Below are positions 41,324 through 49,050 of a stretch of DNA of 64,000 nt, piece by piece. This DNA comes from Hyphomicrobiales bacterium. Lineage in GTDB: Bacteria; Pseudomonadota; Alphaproteobacteria; Rhizobiales; Rhizobiaceae. Positions within the stretch are counted from its first letter, which is position 1; each line of letters opens with the position of its first letter. The position numbers and the translations under genes were made by a program. The notes beneath the pieces are model-generated. The model saw only the letters and a program-made list of their open reading frames with translations, ran no database searches and was not told the origin of the DNA. The stretch is taken from contig UCNE01000029.1 in the NCBI GenBank assembly GCA_900473685.1, positions 1 to 64,000 on the forward strand, in the 5' to 3' direction.

Positions 41324-43417
41324 TTACATCTTCCCCGCCACCTTGATCGCAAACGCATATTCGAACGCGATTTCCTCCAGCCGCTGGAAGCGGCCGGATG
41401 CGCCGCCGTGGCCGGCATCCATGTTGGTCTTCATCAGGATCGGCTCGGAGCCGGTGGTCTTTTCGCGCAGCTTGGCGACCCATTTGGCCGGCTCCCAATA
41501 GGTGACGCGCGGGTCGGTGAGGCCACCCAGCGCCAGGATCGCCGGATAGGGCTTTTCCGAGACGTTGTCGTAAGGAGAGTAGGCGGCCATGCGCTCATAG
41601 GCTTCCTTGGACTCGATCGGATTGCCCCATTCCGGCCATTCCGGCGGCGTCAAAGGCAGCGTGTCGTCGAGCATGGTGTTCAAGACATCGACGAACGGCA
41701 CGGCGGCGATCACGCCCTTGAATTTTTCGGGCGCCATGTTGGCAATCGCCCCCATCAGCATGCCGCCGGCCGAGCCACCCTCGGCGACGATGTTGGCGTA
41801 GGAGGTGAACTTCTGTTGATTCAGATAGTCGGCCGCCGCGATGAAGTCCTTGAACGTATTGCTCTTCTTCTCCATCCTGCCGTCTTCGTACCACTGAAAA
41901 CCCTTGTCCTTGCCGCCGCGGATATGGGCGATGGCATAGACGAATCCCCGGTCGGCAAGCGAGAGGCAATTGGTGTTGAACGAGGCCGGAATGGCAATGC
42001 CATAGGCGCCGTAGCCATAAAGCAGGCAGGGGGCGGAGCCGTCGAGTGGCGTATCCTTGCGGTAGAGCAGGGTGACCGGCACCTCGGCGCCATCCCAGGC
42101 AGGCGCCATGACGCGGCGGGTAACGTAGTCATCGGGATTATGGCCCGAGGGTACTTCCTGCGTCTTCAAAAGCGTGCGCTCGCGCGTCACCATGTTGTAG
42201 TCGTAGAGTTGGCTCGGCGTCGTCATCGACGAGTAGGAAAAGCGGATGACGTCGGTATCGTATTCGGCGGCACCCTGGAGGCCCAGCGAAAAAGCTTCCT
42301 CGGCAAAGGCGATCGCATGTTCCTCACCGGTGCGGCGGTCGCGGATCTTGATCTGCGGCAGGCCGGCCTCGCGCTCCAGCCAGACGAGATGCCGGGCATA
42401 GGCGCCGTGCGAGATAATCAGACGGCCGGCGGTGTGCGGCACCAGGTCGGTCCAGTTCTCTCGATTCGGATTGTCAACCGGCGCCTGCATGATCTTGAAA
42501 TCCTTGGCACCATCGGCATTGGTCAGGATGTAGAAGACATCGCCGCCCTCCGAGAGCGAATATTCGAGGCCGGTTTCGCGCGCTGCCACCAGCTTTGGTT
42601 TGCCGGTAAGATCGGAGGTCCGAAGCAGCCAGTATTCGCTGGTCTCGTGGTCATGGATGTCGATGTAGATGAAGTCGTCGAGCATTGAGCCGCCGACGCC
42701 CATGAAGAAGCCCGGATCCTCTTCCTCGTAAACCAGGCGGTCGTCGCTCTGCGGCGTGCCGACGATGTGATGGAAGATTTTTGACGGGCGGTGGTTGTCG
42801 TCGAGCACGGTGTAGAAGAAGCTCTTGCCATCCGGCGCCCAGGCGCCGCCGCCGCCGGTGTTTTCGATGACATCGGCAAGGTCCTCGCCGGTCGCGAGGT
42901 CACGGACGCGCAGCGTATAATATTCCGAGCCCTTGTCGTCATAGCTCCACAGGCCGCGGCTGTGATCGGTCGAGTGATCGACGCCGCCCAGCCGGAAATA
43001 GGCCTTGCCCTCGGCTTCCTTGTCGCCGTCGAGAAGGACGCTGCGTTCGCCGCCATCGCGCGGCGTGCGGAAGAACGACGGCTGCTCGCCGCCCGTCACA
43101 TAGAAGGTGCCGTAGGCAAATGGACCGTCTTTCATCGGAACCGAGCTGTCGTCTTCCTTGATGCGGCCCTTCATTTCGGCAAACAGCGTCTTCTGTAGCG
43201 CCTCGGTGTCGGCCATTGCCGCCTTCATATAGGTGTTTTCGGCCTCCAGATGCTGACGGATTTCAGGATCGAGAATAGTCGGATCCTTGAACATCGCCTG
43301 CCAGTTGCCGGCGCGCAGCCAGGCATAGTCGTCGGTGCGCGTGATGCCATGGCGTGTGTCCGTCACCGGCTTTTTCGGAGCGGCGGGAGCGGGCGGCAGG
43401 TTCTTGAAGATGGACAA
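41324..43417 (-). CDS. ptrB: Oligopeptidase B (prolyl oligopeptidase family S9A)
   Basis: This 697-residue cytoplasmic serine peptidase has an N-terminal seven-bladed propeller and a C-terminal alpha/beta hydrolase domain. The nucleophile elbow is EGGSAGGMLMGA near residue 546, preceded by HIRGGKDKGFQWYEDGRMEKKSNTFKDF (in pieces), with Asp in GGLTDPRVTYWEPAKW and catalytic His in MDAGHGGASGRF. It cleaves after basic residues in short peptides. The length is normal for PtrB. Confidence 0.92.
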   Translation of the reverse strand: MSIFKNLPPAPAAPKKPVTDTRHGITRTDDYAWLRAGNWQAMFKDPTILDPEIRQHLEAENTYMKAAMADTEALQKTLFAEMKGRIKEDDSSVPMKDGPFAYGTFYVTGGEQPSFFRTPRDGGERSVLLDGDKEAEGKAYFRLGGVDHSTDHSRGLWSYDDKGSEYYTLRVRDLATGEDLADVIENTGGGGAWAPDGKSFFYTVLDDNHRPSKIFHHIVGTPQSDDRLVYEEEDPGFFMGVGGSMLDDFIYIDIHDHETSEYWLLRTSDLTGKPKLVAARETGLEYSLSEGGDVFYILTNADGAKDFKIMQAPVDNPNRENWTDLVPHTAGRLIISHGAYARHLVWLEREAGLPQIKIRDRRTGEEHAIAFAEEAFSLGLQGAAEYDTDVIRFSYSSMTTPSQLYDYNMVTRERTLLKTQEVPSGHNPDDYVTRRVMAPAWDGAEVPVTLLYRKDTPLDGSAPCLLYGYGAYGIAIPASFNTNCLSLADRGFVYAIAHIRGGKDKGFQWYEDGRMEKKSNTFKDFIAAADYLNQQKFTSYANIVAEGGSAGGMLMGAIANMAPEKFKGVIAAVPFVDVLNTMLDDTLPLTPPEWPEWGNPIESKEAYERMAAYSPYDNVSEKPYPAILALGGLTDPRVTYWEPAKWVAKLREKTTGSEPILMKTNMDAGHGGASGRFQRLEEIAFEYAFAIKVAGKM

Positions 43418-43747
43418 GGAAATCTCCGGGAATGCGAGGGGTCTGTCTCCGAGATAGAGCCCGTGTAGGCAAGGTTCAAGCTGAAAGTCACCCAGGCAGA
43501 CCAGTGAAAGGCAACTTGAGGTGGCAACGGCCCGTTCCGGAGCGATTGTTGGCGTTTTCGAGTGTCCTTGGACGTCTTGATTGCCAGCCTTAACTTACTG
43601 TTAGCGCAATTACCTCAGATTGCGCTACGGCGTGATCTGATTGCGCCCCGGCGCGATGTCCTTGCTGCGCTTTGCCAGAGGCATCATGCCTCGTCCCCCG
43701 TCATTTTTCGATCAGCGCGCGGTCAGTTGCCCAGCCGGAGTTCCGAC
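43418..43747. other. Intergenic region with a perfect dyad upstream of the chemoreceptor gene
   Basis: 330 bp without a gene. It contains the perfect inverted repeat AGCGCAAT (43603-43610) and ATTGCGCT (43619-43626) with an 8-bp spacer, about 120 bp before the chemoreceptor ATG, which could be a regulator site. Confidence 0.5.
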
Positions 43748-45661
43748 ATGAATTTTCGCAATCTCTCCATTCTCCAGAAGATCAGTCTTGTGGTTTTCGT
43801 CATGGGCCTGTCCTGTCTGGTCATCGCGTCCGTCGGCGCTCGCGGTATTCTGGCATTGGAAACCGCCATCGTCTCGGTCGGCGCCAAGGAGGAGGTTGCC
43901 CGCGAAGCCATGGATCTGCGCGTCGATATCATCGCCATCAGCCGCATGACCTATCAGCTGGCAGCGCAGCCGGGAAAGGCCGCGGACTTCCGTGCAGAGA
44001 CCGACAAGCGCTCCAAGGAAATGCTGGAACGGCTGCCGAAGATCGAGGCCGCTGCAGACGAAACCGAGCTGAAGCAGCTGCAGGCCATCCGGACCACGCT
44101 TGAAGCCTATTTCGGCGAAATCCACGCCATGGTCGGGATTGCCGAAGCCAGCCCGCAGGATGCCGCCGCCATCAAGACCGCTCTCGACAAGGCGCTCGAT
44201 GCGCAGAAGATCGTCACCAGCACCGTCAAGGTCTACAGCACCTATTCGGGCGAGGCACTGGCCGCAGCCCGTGCCGAGGCCTTGCAGTCCTCGTCGGTCG
44301 CACTCGCCATTGCCGTCTTCGCGGCTGCCGGCTGTATCGTCGTCGGCGCCGTCGTCAGCCTGCTAGTTGCCCGCCGTGGTATTTCCGCGCCGGTTCGCGA
44401 TCTGACGGCTGCGATGAGCCGTCTTGCCGAAGGCAATCTCGACAGCACCGGCACCGACGCCACCCGCAAGGACGAGATCGGCGAAATGGCCCGCGCCGTT
44501 GAAGTGTTCCGCCGCAATGCGCTGGTGATGCGCGATATGAAAGCCCAGGAAGCGGCCCTGCATGCGCTCAGCAGCGATCTCCAGTCGAGCATCAGCGCGG
44601 TCGTTGCCGCAGCGGTCGCCGGCGATTTCACCGGCCGTATCGGCAAGGATTACCAGAACGACGACCTCAACCGCTTTGCCGGCAGCGTCAACGAACTGGT
44701 CGGCAGCGTCGATCTTGCCGTCACCGAAGTGCGCCGCGTCATCGCAGCGCTTGCCGATGCCGATCTGTCGGAAAGCATGGAAGGCCATTTCAACGGCGCC
44801 TTCGCCGAACTGCAGCAGAACGTCAACGCCACAATGGTGACGCTGCGCTCGACCATGAACAATGTGCGCGGCGCGGCCGGCACCATCAAGGACAGCTCGG
44901 CCGAACTGAGTTCGGCCGCCAACGACCTGTCGAAGCGCACGGAGCAGCAGGCGGCAGCGCTTGAGGAAACCGCCGCCGCCCTCGATGAGATCACAGCGAC
45001 CGTCCGCACTTCGTCGGCCCGCGCCAATGAGGCCCGCGACATGGTGCGCGAGACCAAGGAAAGTGCTGGAAAGTCCGGCGAGATCGTCCGCAACGCCGTC
45101 ACGGCGATGAGCCGGATCGAAGGGTCGTCCAGCCGCATCAGCCAGATCATCGGCGTCATCGACGAGATCGCCTTCCAGACCAACCTGCTTGCCCTGAACG
45201 CCGGCGTCGAAGCGGCGCGGGCAGGGGAAGCAGGCCGTGGCTTTGCCGTCGTTGCCCAGGAAGTCCGCGAACTGGCGCAACGCTCCGCCAATGCCGCCAA
45301 GGAGATCAAGACGCTGATCAGCGCGTCTGCCTCCGAGGTCGAAGGCGGTGTCTCGCTGGTGCGGGCAACCGGCGATGCGCTGGTCGAGATTGAAAAGCTG
45401 GTGCTGCGCGTCAACGATCACGTCGAGAGCATCGCCACGGCGGCGCGTGAACAGTCGACGGCGCTGGCCGAGATCAACACGTCCGTCAACCACATGGACC
45501 AGATGACCCAGAAGAACGCTGCCATGGTTGAAGAAACCACAGCCGCCAGCGAGACGCTCGCCGACGAAAGCCGCCAGCTGCAGACCCTGCTTGCGCGCTT
45601 CAAGCTGGAAGAAACCAGCCGTTCGCAGCCGATGCAGCAGCGCACCCGCTACGCGGCCTGA
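43748..45661 (+). CDS. Methyl-accepting chemotaxis protein
   Basis: It encodes 637 residues. An N-terminal membrane helix (ISLVVFVMGLSCLVIASVGARGIL) precedes a periplasmic ~150-residue helical ligand domain. A second helix (VALAIAVFAAAGCIVVGAVVSLLVA) leads to a HAMP segment and a duplicated linker. The signalling domain includes EIAFQTNLLALNAGVEAARAGEAGRGFAVVAQEVRELAQRS (in pieces). GGAG is 8 nt upstream. It senses an unknown chemical and signals CheA/CheW. It has no chemotaxis neighbours here. Confidence 0.92.
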   Translation: MNFRNLSILQKISLVVFVMGLSCLVIASVGARGILALETAIVSVGAKEEVAREAMDLRVDIIAISRMTYQLAAQPGKAADFRAETDKRSKEMLERLPKIEAAADETELKQLQAIRTTLEAYFGEIHAMVGIAEASPQDAAAIKTALDKALDAQKIVTSTVKVYSTYSGEALAAARAEALQSSSVALAIAVFAAAGCIVVGAVVSLLVARRGISAPVRDLTAAMSRLAEGNLDSTGTDATRKDEIGEMARAVEVFRRNALVMRDMKAQEAALHALSSDLQSSISAVVAAAVAGDFTGRIGKDYQNDDLNRFAGSVNELVGSVDLAVTEVRRVIAALADADLSESMEGHFNGAFAELQQNVNATMVTLRSTMNNVRGAAGTIKDSSAELSSAANDLSKRTEQQAAALEETAAALDEITATVRTSSARANEARDMVRETKESAGKSGEIVRNAVTAMSRIEGSSSRISQIIGVIDEIAFQTNLLALNAGVEAARAGEAGRGFAVVAQEVRELAQRSANAAKEIKTLISASASEVEGGVSLVRATGDALVEIEKLVLRVNDHVESIATAAREQSTALAEINTSVNHMDQMTQKNAAMVEETTAASETLADESRQLQTLLARFKLEETSRSQPMQQRTRYAA

Positions 45662-45683
45662 TATCAGGTCCACATGGATGATG

Positions 45684-45722
45684 AAAAAGGGGGAGGGCAG
45701 CGATGTCCTCCCTTTTGTATTT
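45684..45722 (+). terminator. Rho-independent terminator after the chemoreceptor gene
   Basis: A stem with left arm AAAAAGGGGGAGGG and right arm CCTCCCTTTT (mismatched by extra Gs) and loop CAGCGATGT is followed by TGTATTTTA. It lies 23 nt after the stop. Confidence 0.75.
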
Positions 45723-45811
45723 TAGGTGGTACTTAAAAATAGACGGAACTGCCTTCACGCCGTAGAATGCAACCTTGCAATAGGTGCAGGGCTCGGGGCG
45801 GGAGCGTGTAA

Positions 45812-46636
45812 ATGCCTATTTTCATGGACCGGCATGAACTGACGGGAACCACGGCGGCAGACGTTGCCGAGGCGCATCGCAGGGACCTCGACATTCAGGA
45901 TCAGTACGGCGTCAAATTCCTCACCTACTGGTTCGACCAGAGGCGGGGGACCGCATTTTGCCTGGTGGACGCACCGGACGCCGAAACGGCGCAATGTGTG
46001 CACCGCGAGGCGCACGGACTGGTTTCCGGCGAGGTTGTCGAAGTCGCGCTGTCGGCGGTCGAGGCATTTCTTGGCCGGATACACGACCCCGAACCGCTGC
46101 CGGGCCAATCCTCGGCCAAGATGGATTCCGGCCACCGGGCAATCCTGTTCACCGATATCGTCGGTTCCACCGCGATGACGTCGCGGCTTGGCGATCGCAT
46201 GGCGGCCGAACTGGTGAGGGCGCATGACGCCGTGGTGCGTCGCTGCCTCGAACATTTTTCCGGCCGTGAGGTGAAGCATACCGGCGACGGCGTCATGGCG
46301 ACATTTGCCTCGATAACGGCAGCCGTCGATTGCGCCAGGGTAATCCAGCAGGAGTTTGCACGCTACAATCTCGGCAATGCCGAGCCGCTTCATATCCGTA
46401 TCGGGCTGGATTGCGGCGAGCCCGTCGAAGACAGCAACGATCTCTTCGGGTCCACCGTGCAGCTGGCAGCCCGCCTTTGCGATGCCGCCGATGGCGATCA
46501 GATACTGGTGTCGGAAAACATCTTCCGGGAATACGGCGCCGCCGATCTGTTCACGGAGGCAAAGCGCCGCCGGCTGAAGGGATTTTCAAAACCCATTCTG
46601 GCTTTTCGATGCGAATGGGTCGGCGCCGGCGCATAG
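45812..46636 (+). CDS. DUF4242 domain fused to class III adenylate/guanylate cyclase
   Basis: It encodes 274 residues. Residues 1-90 match the DUF4242/SCO4226 nickel-binding fold (MDRHELTGTTAADVAEAHRRDL, DQYGVKFLTYWFD, TAFCLVDAPDAETAQCVHREAHG). Residues 105-270 form a class III cyclase domain: AILFTDIVGSTAM (metal Asp), VKHTGDGVMATF (purine-binding Lys and second metal Asp). In the transition-state motif the usual Asn is Gln (GSTVQLAARL). It makes cAMP or cGMP in the cytoplasm if active. A metal or metabolite sensor role for the N-terminal domain is inferred. GGAG is 7 nt upstream. Confidence 0.85.
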   Translation: MPIFMDRHELTGTTAADVAEAHRRDLDIQDQYGVKFLTYWFDQRRGTAFCLVDAPDAETAQCVHREAHGLVSGEVVEVALSAVEAFLGRIHDPEPLPGQSSAKMDSGHRAILFTDIVGSTAMTSRLGDRMAAELVRAHDAVVRRCLEHFSGREVKHTGDGVMATFASITAAVDCARVIQQEFARYNLGNAEPLHIRIGLDCGEPVEDSNDLFGSTVQLAARLCDAADGDQILVSENIFREYGAADLFTEAKRRRLKGFSKPILAFRCEWVGAGA

Positions 46637-46676
46637 CGCGGAGTTTATGCTCGGACTGCGCTTTCGTGGAAAACCG

Positions 46677-47342
46677 TCAATGGCGTGTGGCGGTCAGAAA
46701 CTGCCAGATTTCCCTGCAATCGGCCACGACGGTCCAGTTTTCCGTATAGTTCCTGTCGAGTTGCAGGCGGCGGAAATAATGACCGTCCATGCCGCTGCTC
46801 AGGCGGTAGCCGATCAGGCCCGGGCGCGATTTGATATAGTAGGACGTGTTCGACCCGTATCGCTCGATTTCCCGCATCGTCAAGGGCGAGGGGCCGACAA
46901 TGCTCATGTCGCCACGCAGCACGTTGAAGAGCTGCGGCAGCCCGTCCAGCCCCAGTTGCTGAAGGACGGCGCCGAGCGGTGGAAGCGACACGTCGGGTTG
47001 ATGTTTGCGCGTCCACAGCGTTTCCGCAGTTACCGCCAGATTCTGGGTTGCTAGATGCTGGGCGAAGTCCGCCCCGCCTGACGGCGACGAGGTGCGAAAC
47101 TTCAGGCGATCGAGGGATACGCCATCATAGCCGATCTCGGCATGGCCGCAAATGACCGATCCGGTGGTCGATAGTTTCACCAGTGCCGCGATCATCAGGA
47201 TAAGCGGCAGGAAGATCAGGATGATCGAAATGGAAATGAAGATATCGATGAAACGCTTCGTGAATCCTCCAGTGGGCCTGTACTGGAGGTTGACGATATG
47301 CAGGAGGGAAGATTTACCGTTTCTTGCTGCCGACGATACCAT
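46677..47342 (-). CDS. ExoY-like undecaprenyl-phosphate sugar phosphotransferase, divergent active site
   Basis: This 221-residue monotopic membrane transferase is of the polyprenyl-P hexose-1-P family that starts exopolysaccharide repeat units. A membrane hairpin is FIDIFISISIILIFLPLILMIAAL. The family core reads LGLDGLPQLFNVLRGDMSIVGPSPLT, where the normal sequence is SLDELPQL..GDMSxVGPRP: the catalytic Asp is kept but the adjacent Glu is Gly, and the Arg of GPRP is Ser. KFRT is KFRTS rather than KFRTM. Activity may be altered. It follows the GT2 gene on the same strand by 97 bp, with a hairpin in the gap. Confidence 0.82.
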   Translation of the reverse strand: MVSSAARNGKSSLLHIVNLQYRPTGGFTKRFIDIFISISIILIFLPLILMIAALVKLSTTGSVICGHAEIGYDGVSLDRLKFRTSSPSGGADFAQHLATQNLAVTAETLWTRKHQPDVSLPPLGAVLQQLGLDGLPQLFNVLRGDMSIVGPSPLTMREIERYGSNTSYYIKSRPGLIGYRLSSGMDGHYFRRLQLDRNYTENWTVVADCREIWQFLTATRH

Positions 47343-47387
47343 GTTGCGCTCGAAATATTTTGGATTGTCACAAGACCTGCTTTGCAG

Positions 47388-47407
47388 TCCAGGCCGGAAA
47401 GCCTGGA
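47388..47407 (-). other. Intercistronic hairpin between GT2 and ExoY-like genes
   Basis: TCCAGGC (47388-47394) pairs with GCCTGGA (47401-47407), 6-nt loop, in the 97-bp gap. It could modulate readthrough or mRNA stability; there is no U tract. Confidence 0.45.
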
Positions 47408-47439
47408 ACGTCAGCGCGGCGCTAATGCAGTCAAGGTAA

Positions 47440-48477
47440 CTATGCGGCCAGGTCTGCGTTAGGGACGTTTTTTACCGCAGTTACATCCGTCATCACCTTG
47501 CGGTTCATGATGAAGAACACGAAGTTGGCAGGGCTGCGCAGCAGAAATGCCGGATACTGCGATACCAGCTTGGTGAAGACCTTGGGGTCCGGAAGAAACC
47601 TCTTCGCCGCCCCGCGCAGCAGCGCGTAGACATAGGCGCCCTCGTACAGCCTCTGCCTGAAGGCGATCGTCTCGGCATCCATGGAGTAGATGCGGGCATT
47701 GTTGCGCATGTAATTGTACTGAATGGCAAGGCAGCCCTGGATGCTGATCGACTTCGGGCTTTCCCAGGAGACGTTCGACCAGTAGAGGTTCAGGCCTTCG
47801 CCGCAGCTGACATTGACGCGAATATCGACCGCGGTTGCATTGTCGATGGACAGTTCGATCCAGAAGATGTGATCCTCGCCGGCGCTTCTCAGCGACGTGT
47901 TGAAGCGAAGATTCGGGTTCTTGCGGAAATTGTAGAGGACTGTCGATGTCTGCGGCGGGCACTCGCGTATCATCGTGCGGGTCAGCTCTCCGGCTGCAAA
48001 GGTCTTGACCATCTGGGAATGCCCGGCGCCGCGGTTTTGGCTGAGCGCCTGCCAGGTTTCGGGCAGGCAGCGGAAATAATCGCCGTAATGCTTGCTCCTC
48101 ACGTGATTGCAGAAGAAGAAATCGCTTTTCCGCAGCGCCGACAAGGCTCTTTGGATGTGCAGCGGTGTCCATATGTCGTCGGAGTCCAGAAACGAGACAA
48201 AATCGATTTCTTCGCCAGCGAGACTGTCCAGACCGGTATTGCGTGCGCCGGCAGGCCCGGAATTGGCCTGGGTGATGACGTTGAGTGCGTGGCTGGACTT
48301 GAAGGAGAACCCTTCGAGTTCCCTGCTGGCAGGGTGCGGCGAGGCGTCATCGACGATAACGACTTTCAGCTTAACACCGGCCGGTAGCTGTTGCAGTGCA
48401 ACAGATTCAAGCGCCCGGCGCAAAATTCCGTCTTCCGCCTGATAGAACGGTATGATGACAGCGATATTGGTCGTCAT
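47440..48477 (-). CDS. Glycosyltransferase family 2
   Basis: This 345-residue GT-A fold transferase starts NIAVIIPFYQAEDGILRRALESV, then VVIVDDASPHPAS, NSGPAGARNTGLDSL and the metal-binding DSDD in FVSFLDSDDIWTP. A long C-terminal region with SAGEDHIFWIELSIDN (ED/W motif) suggests a polysaccharide elongation enzyme. It has no strong membrane helix. ATG 48477 is preferred; an in-frame GTG is at 48489. It forms a likely two-gene exopolysaccharide unit with the ExoY-like gene. The upstream region is strikingly AT-rich. Confidence 0.88.
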   Translation of the reverse strand: MTTNIAVIIPFYQAEDGILRRALESVALQQLPAGVKLKVVIVDDASPHPASRELEGFSFKSSHALNVITQANSGPAGARNTGLDSLAGEEIDFVSFLDSDDIWTPLHIQRALSALRKSDFFFCNHVRSKHYGDYFRCLPETWQALSQNRGAGHSQMVKTFAAGELTRTMIRECPPQTSTVLYNFRKNPNLRFNTSLRSAGEDHIFWIELSIDNATAVDIRVNVSCGEGLNLYWSNVSWESPKSISIQGCLAIQYNYMRNNARIYSMDAETIAFRQRLYEGAYVYALLRGAAKRFLPDPKVFTKLVSQYPAFLLRSPANFVFFIMNRKVMTDVTAVKNVPNADLAA

Positions 48478-49050
48478 TTCAAGCCCCACACTATAGTTAC
48501 GATTAGACTTTCTACCGGGAGTTGTTTTGTGCTTTATGAATTTTTATTTGTGTAAAGAATTGGAATAAAACAAAAATACTGTGCAGTTCGCCTAAAATTC
48601 GAGCAGGAAAAGCGGCGAATTTGTGACGAAATGATGAAATTTTGTCTTGGTAATCAAATTGTAACGCAGTTTTAACCTTACTATTCTGTGCGTACACCAG
48701 TTATTATGGATGATCAATAGTAGTTGACGCGAATGTACGCGCGGCACTTTGACCTTTATTGGGGTAGAATCGGCGCAAGCGCTGAGGCGGGGAGCCTCGG
48801 ATCAGGCCAGGTCATTGATGTTGCATTGCAATATCGAGCGGGTTGTGCTGCCCGATGGAATATCCCGCGTCGTCCCTTAAATCGGATTTGTTGCGCCGGC
48901 TGACCGGTGTTTCTCCATGTCTGAAAATGTGCGTCAGCCCACCCTCGACACCGCCAAATGCCATGGGCCGCATTTTCCGTCTGGACAACGGGATTGTAAC
49001 TTTATAACAAATAATTGTTACGTTATTACATAAATATTTTGGGAGAACCC
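48478..49050. other. 573-bp divergent intergenic region, AT-rich in its left part
   Basis: From about 48490 to 48770 the sequence is unusually AT-rich compared with the window, with many A/T runs upstream of the exopolysaccharide genes; this could bind a Ros/MucR-type regulator (inferred). The right part holds the aztD promoter and a Zur-like box. I find no supported gene in the region. Confidence 0.5.
49017..49034. promoter_or_regulatory. Zur-like box upstream of aztD
   Basis: GTTACGTTATTACATAA is close to an alpha-proteobacterial Zur consensus, with 12 of 16 central positions palindromic. It lies 17 bp before the aztD start, where binding of zinc-loaded Zur would block transcription. A second overlapping dyad (TAACAA/TTGTTA) is adjacent. 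Confidence 0.6.

Noticed and set aside
41291-42688. 465-residue open frame on the plus strand across the oligopeptidase B gene
   Set aside because: No domain; antisense to a complete S9A peptidase with an intact catalytic triad.
44363-45673. 436-residue open frame on the minus strand across the chemoreceptor gene
   Set aside because: Antisense shadow; the plus strand carries the conserved MCP hairpin sequence.
48512-48697. 61-codon frame in the AT-rich region on the minus strand
   Set aside because: Composition follows the AT-rich DNA rather than a protein, and no ribosome binding site precedes it.
48855-49007. 50-codon frame upstream of aztD on the plus strand
   Set aside because: No ribosome binding site, low-complexity Pro/Ser content, and its end runs into the AT-rich operator region.
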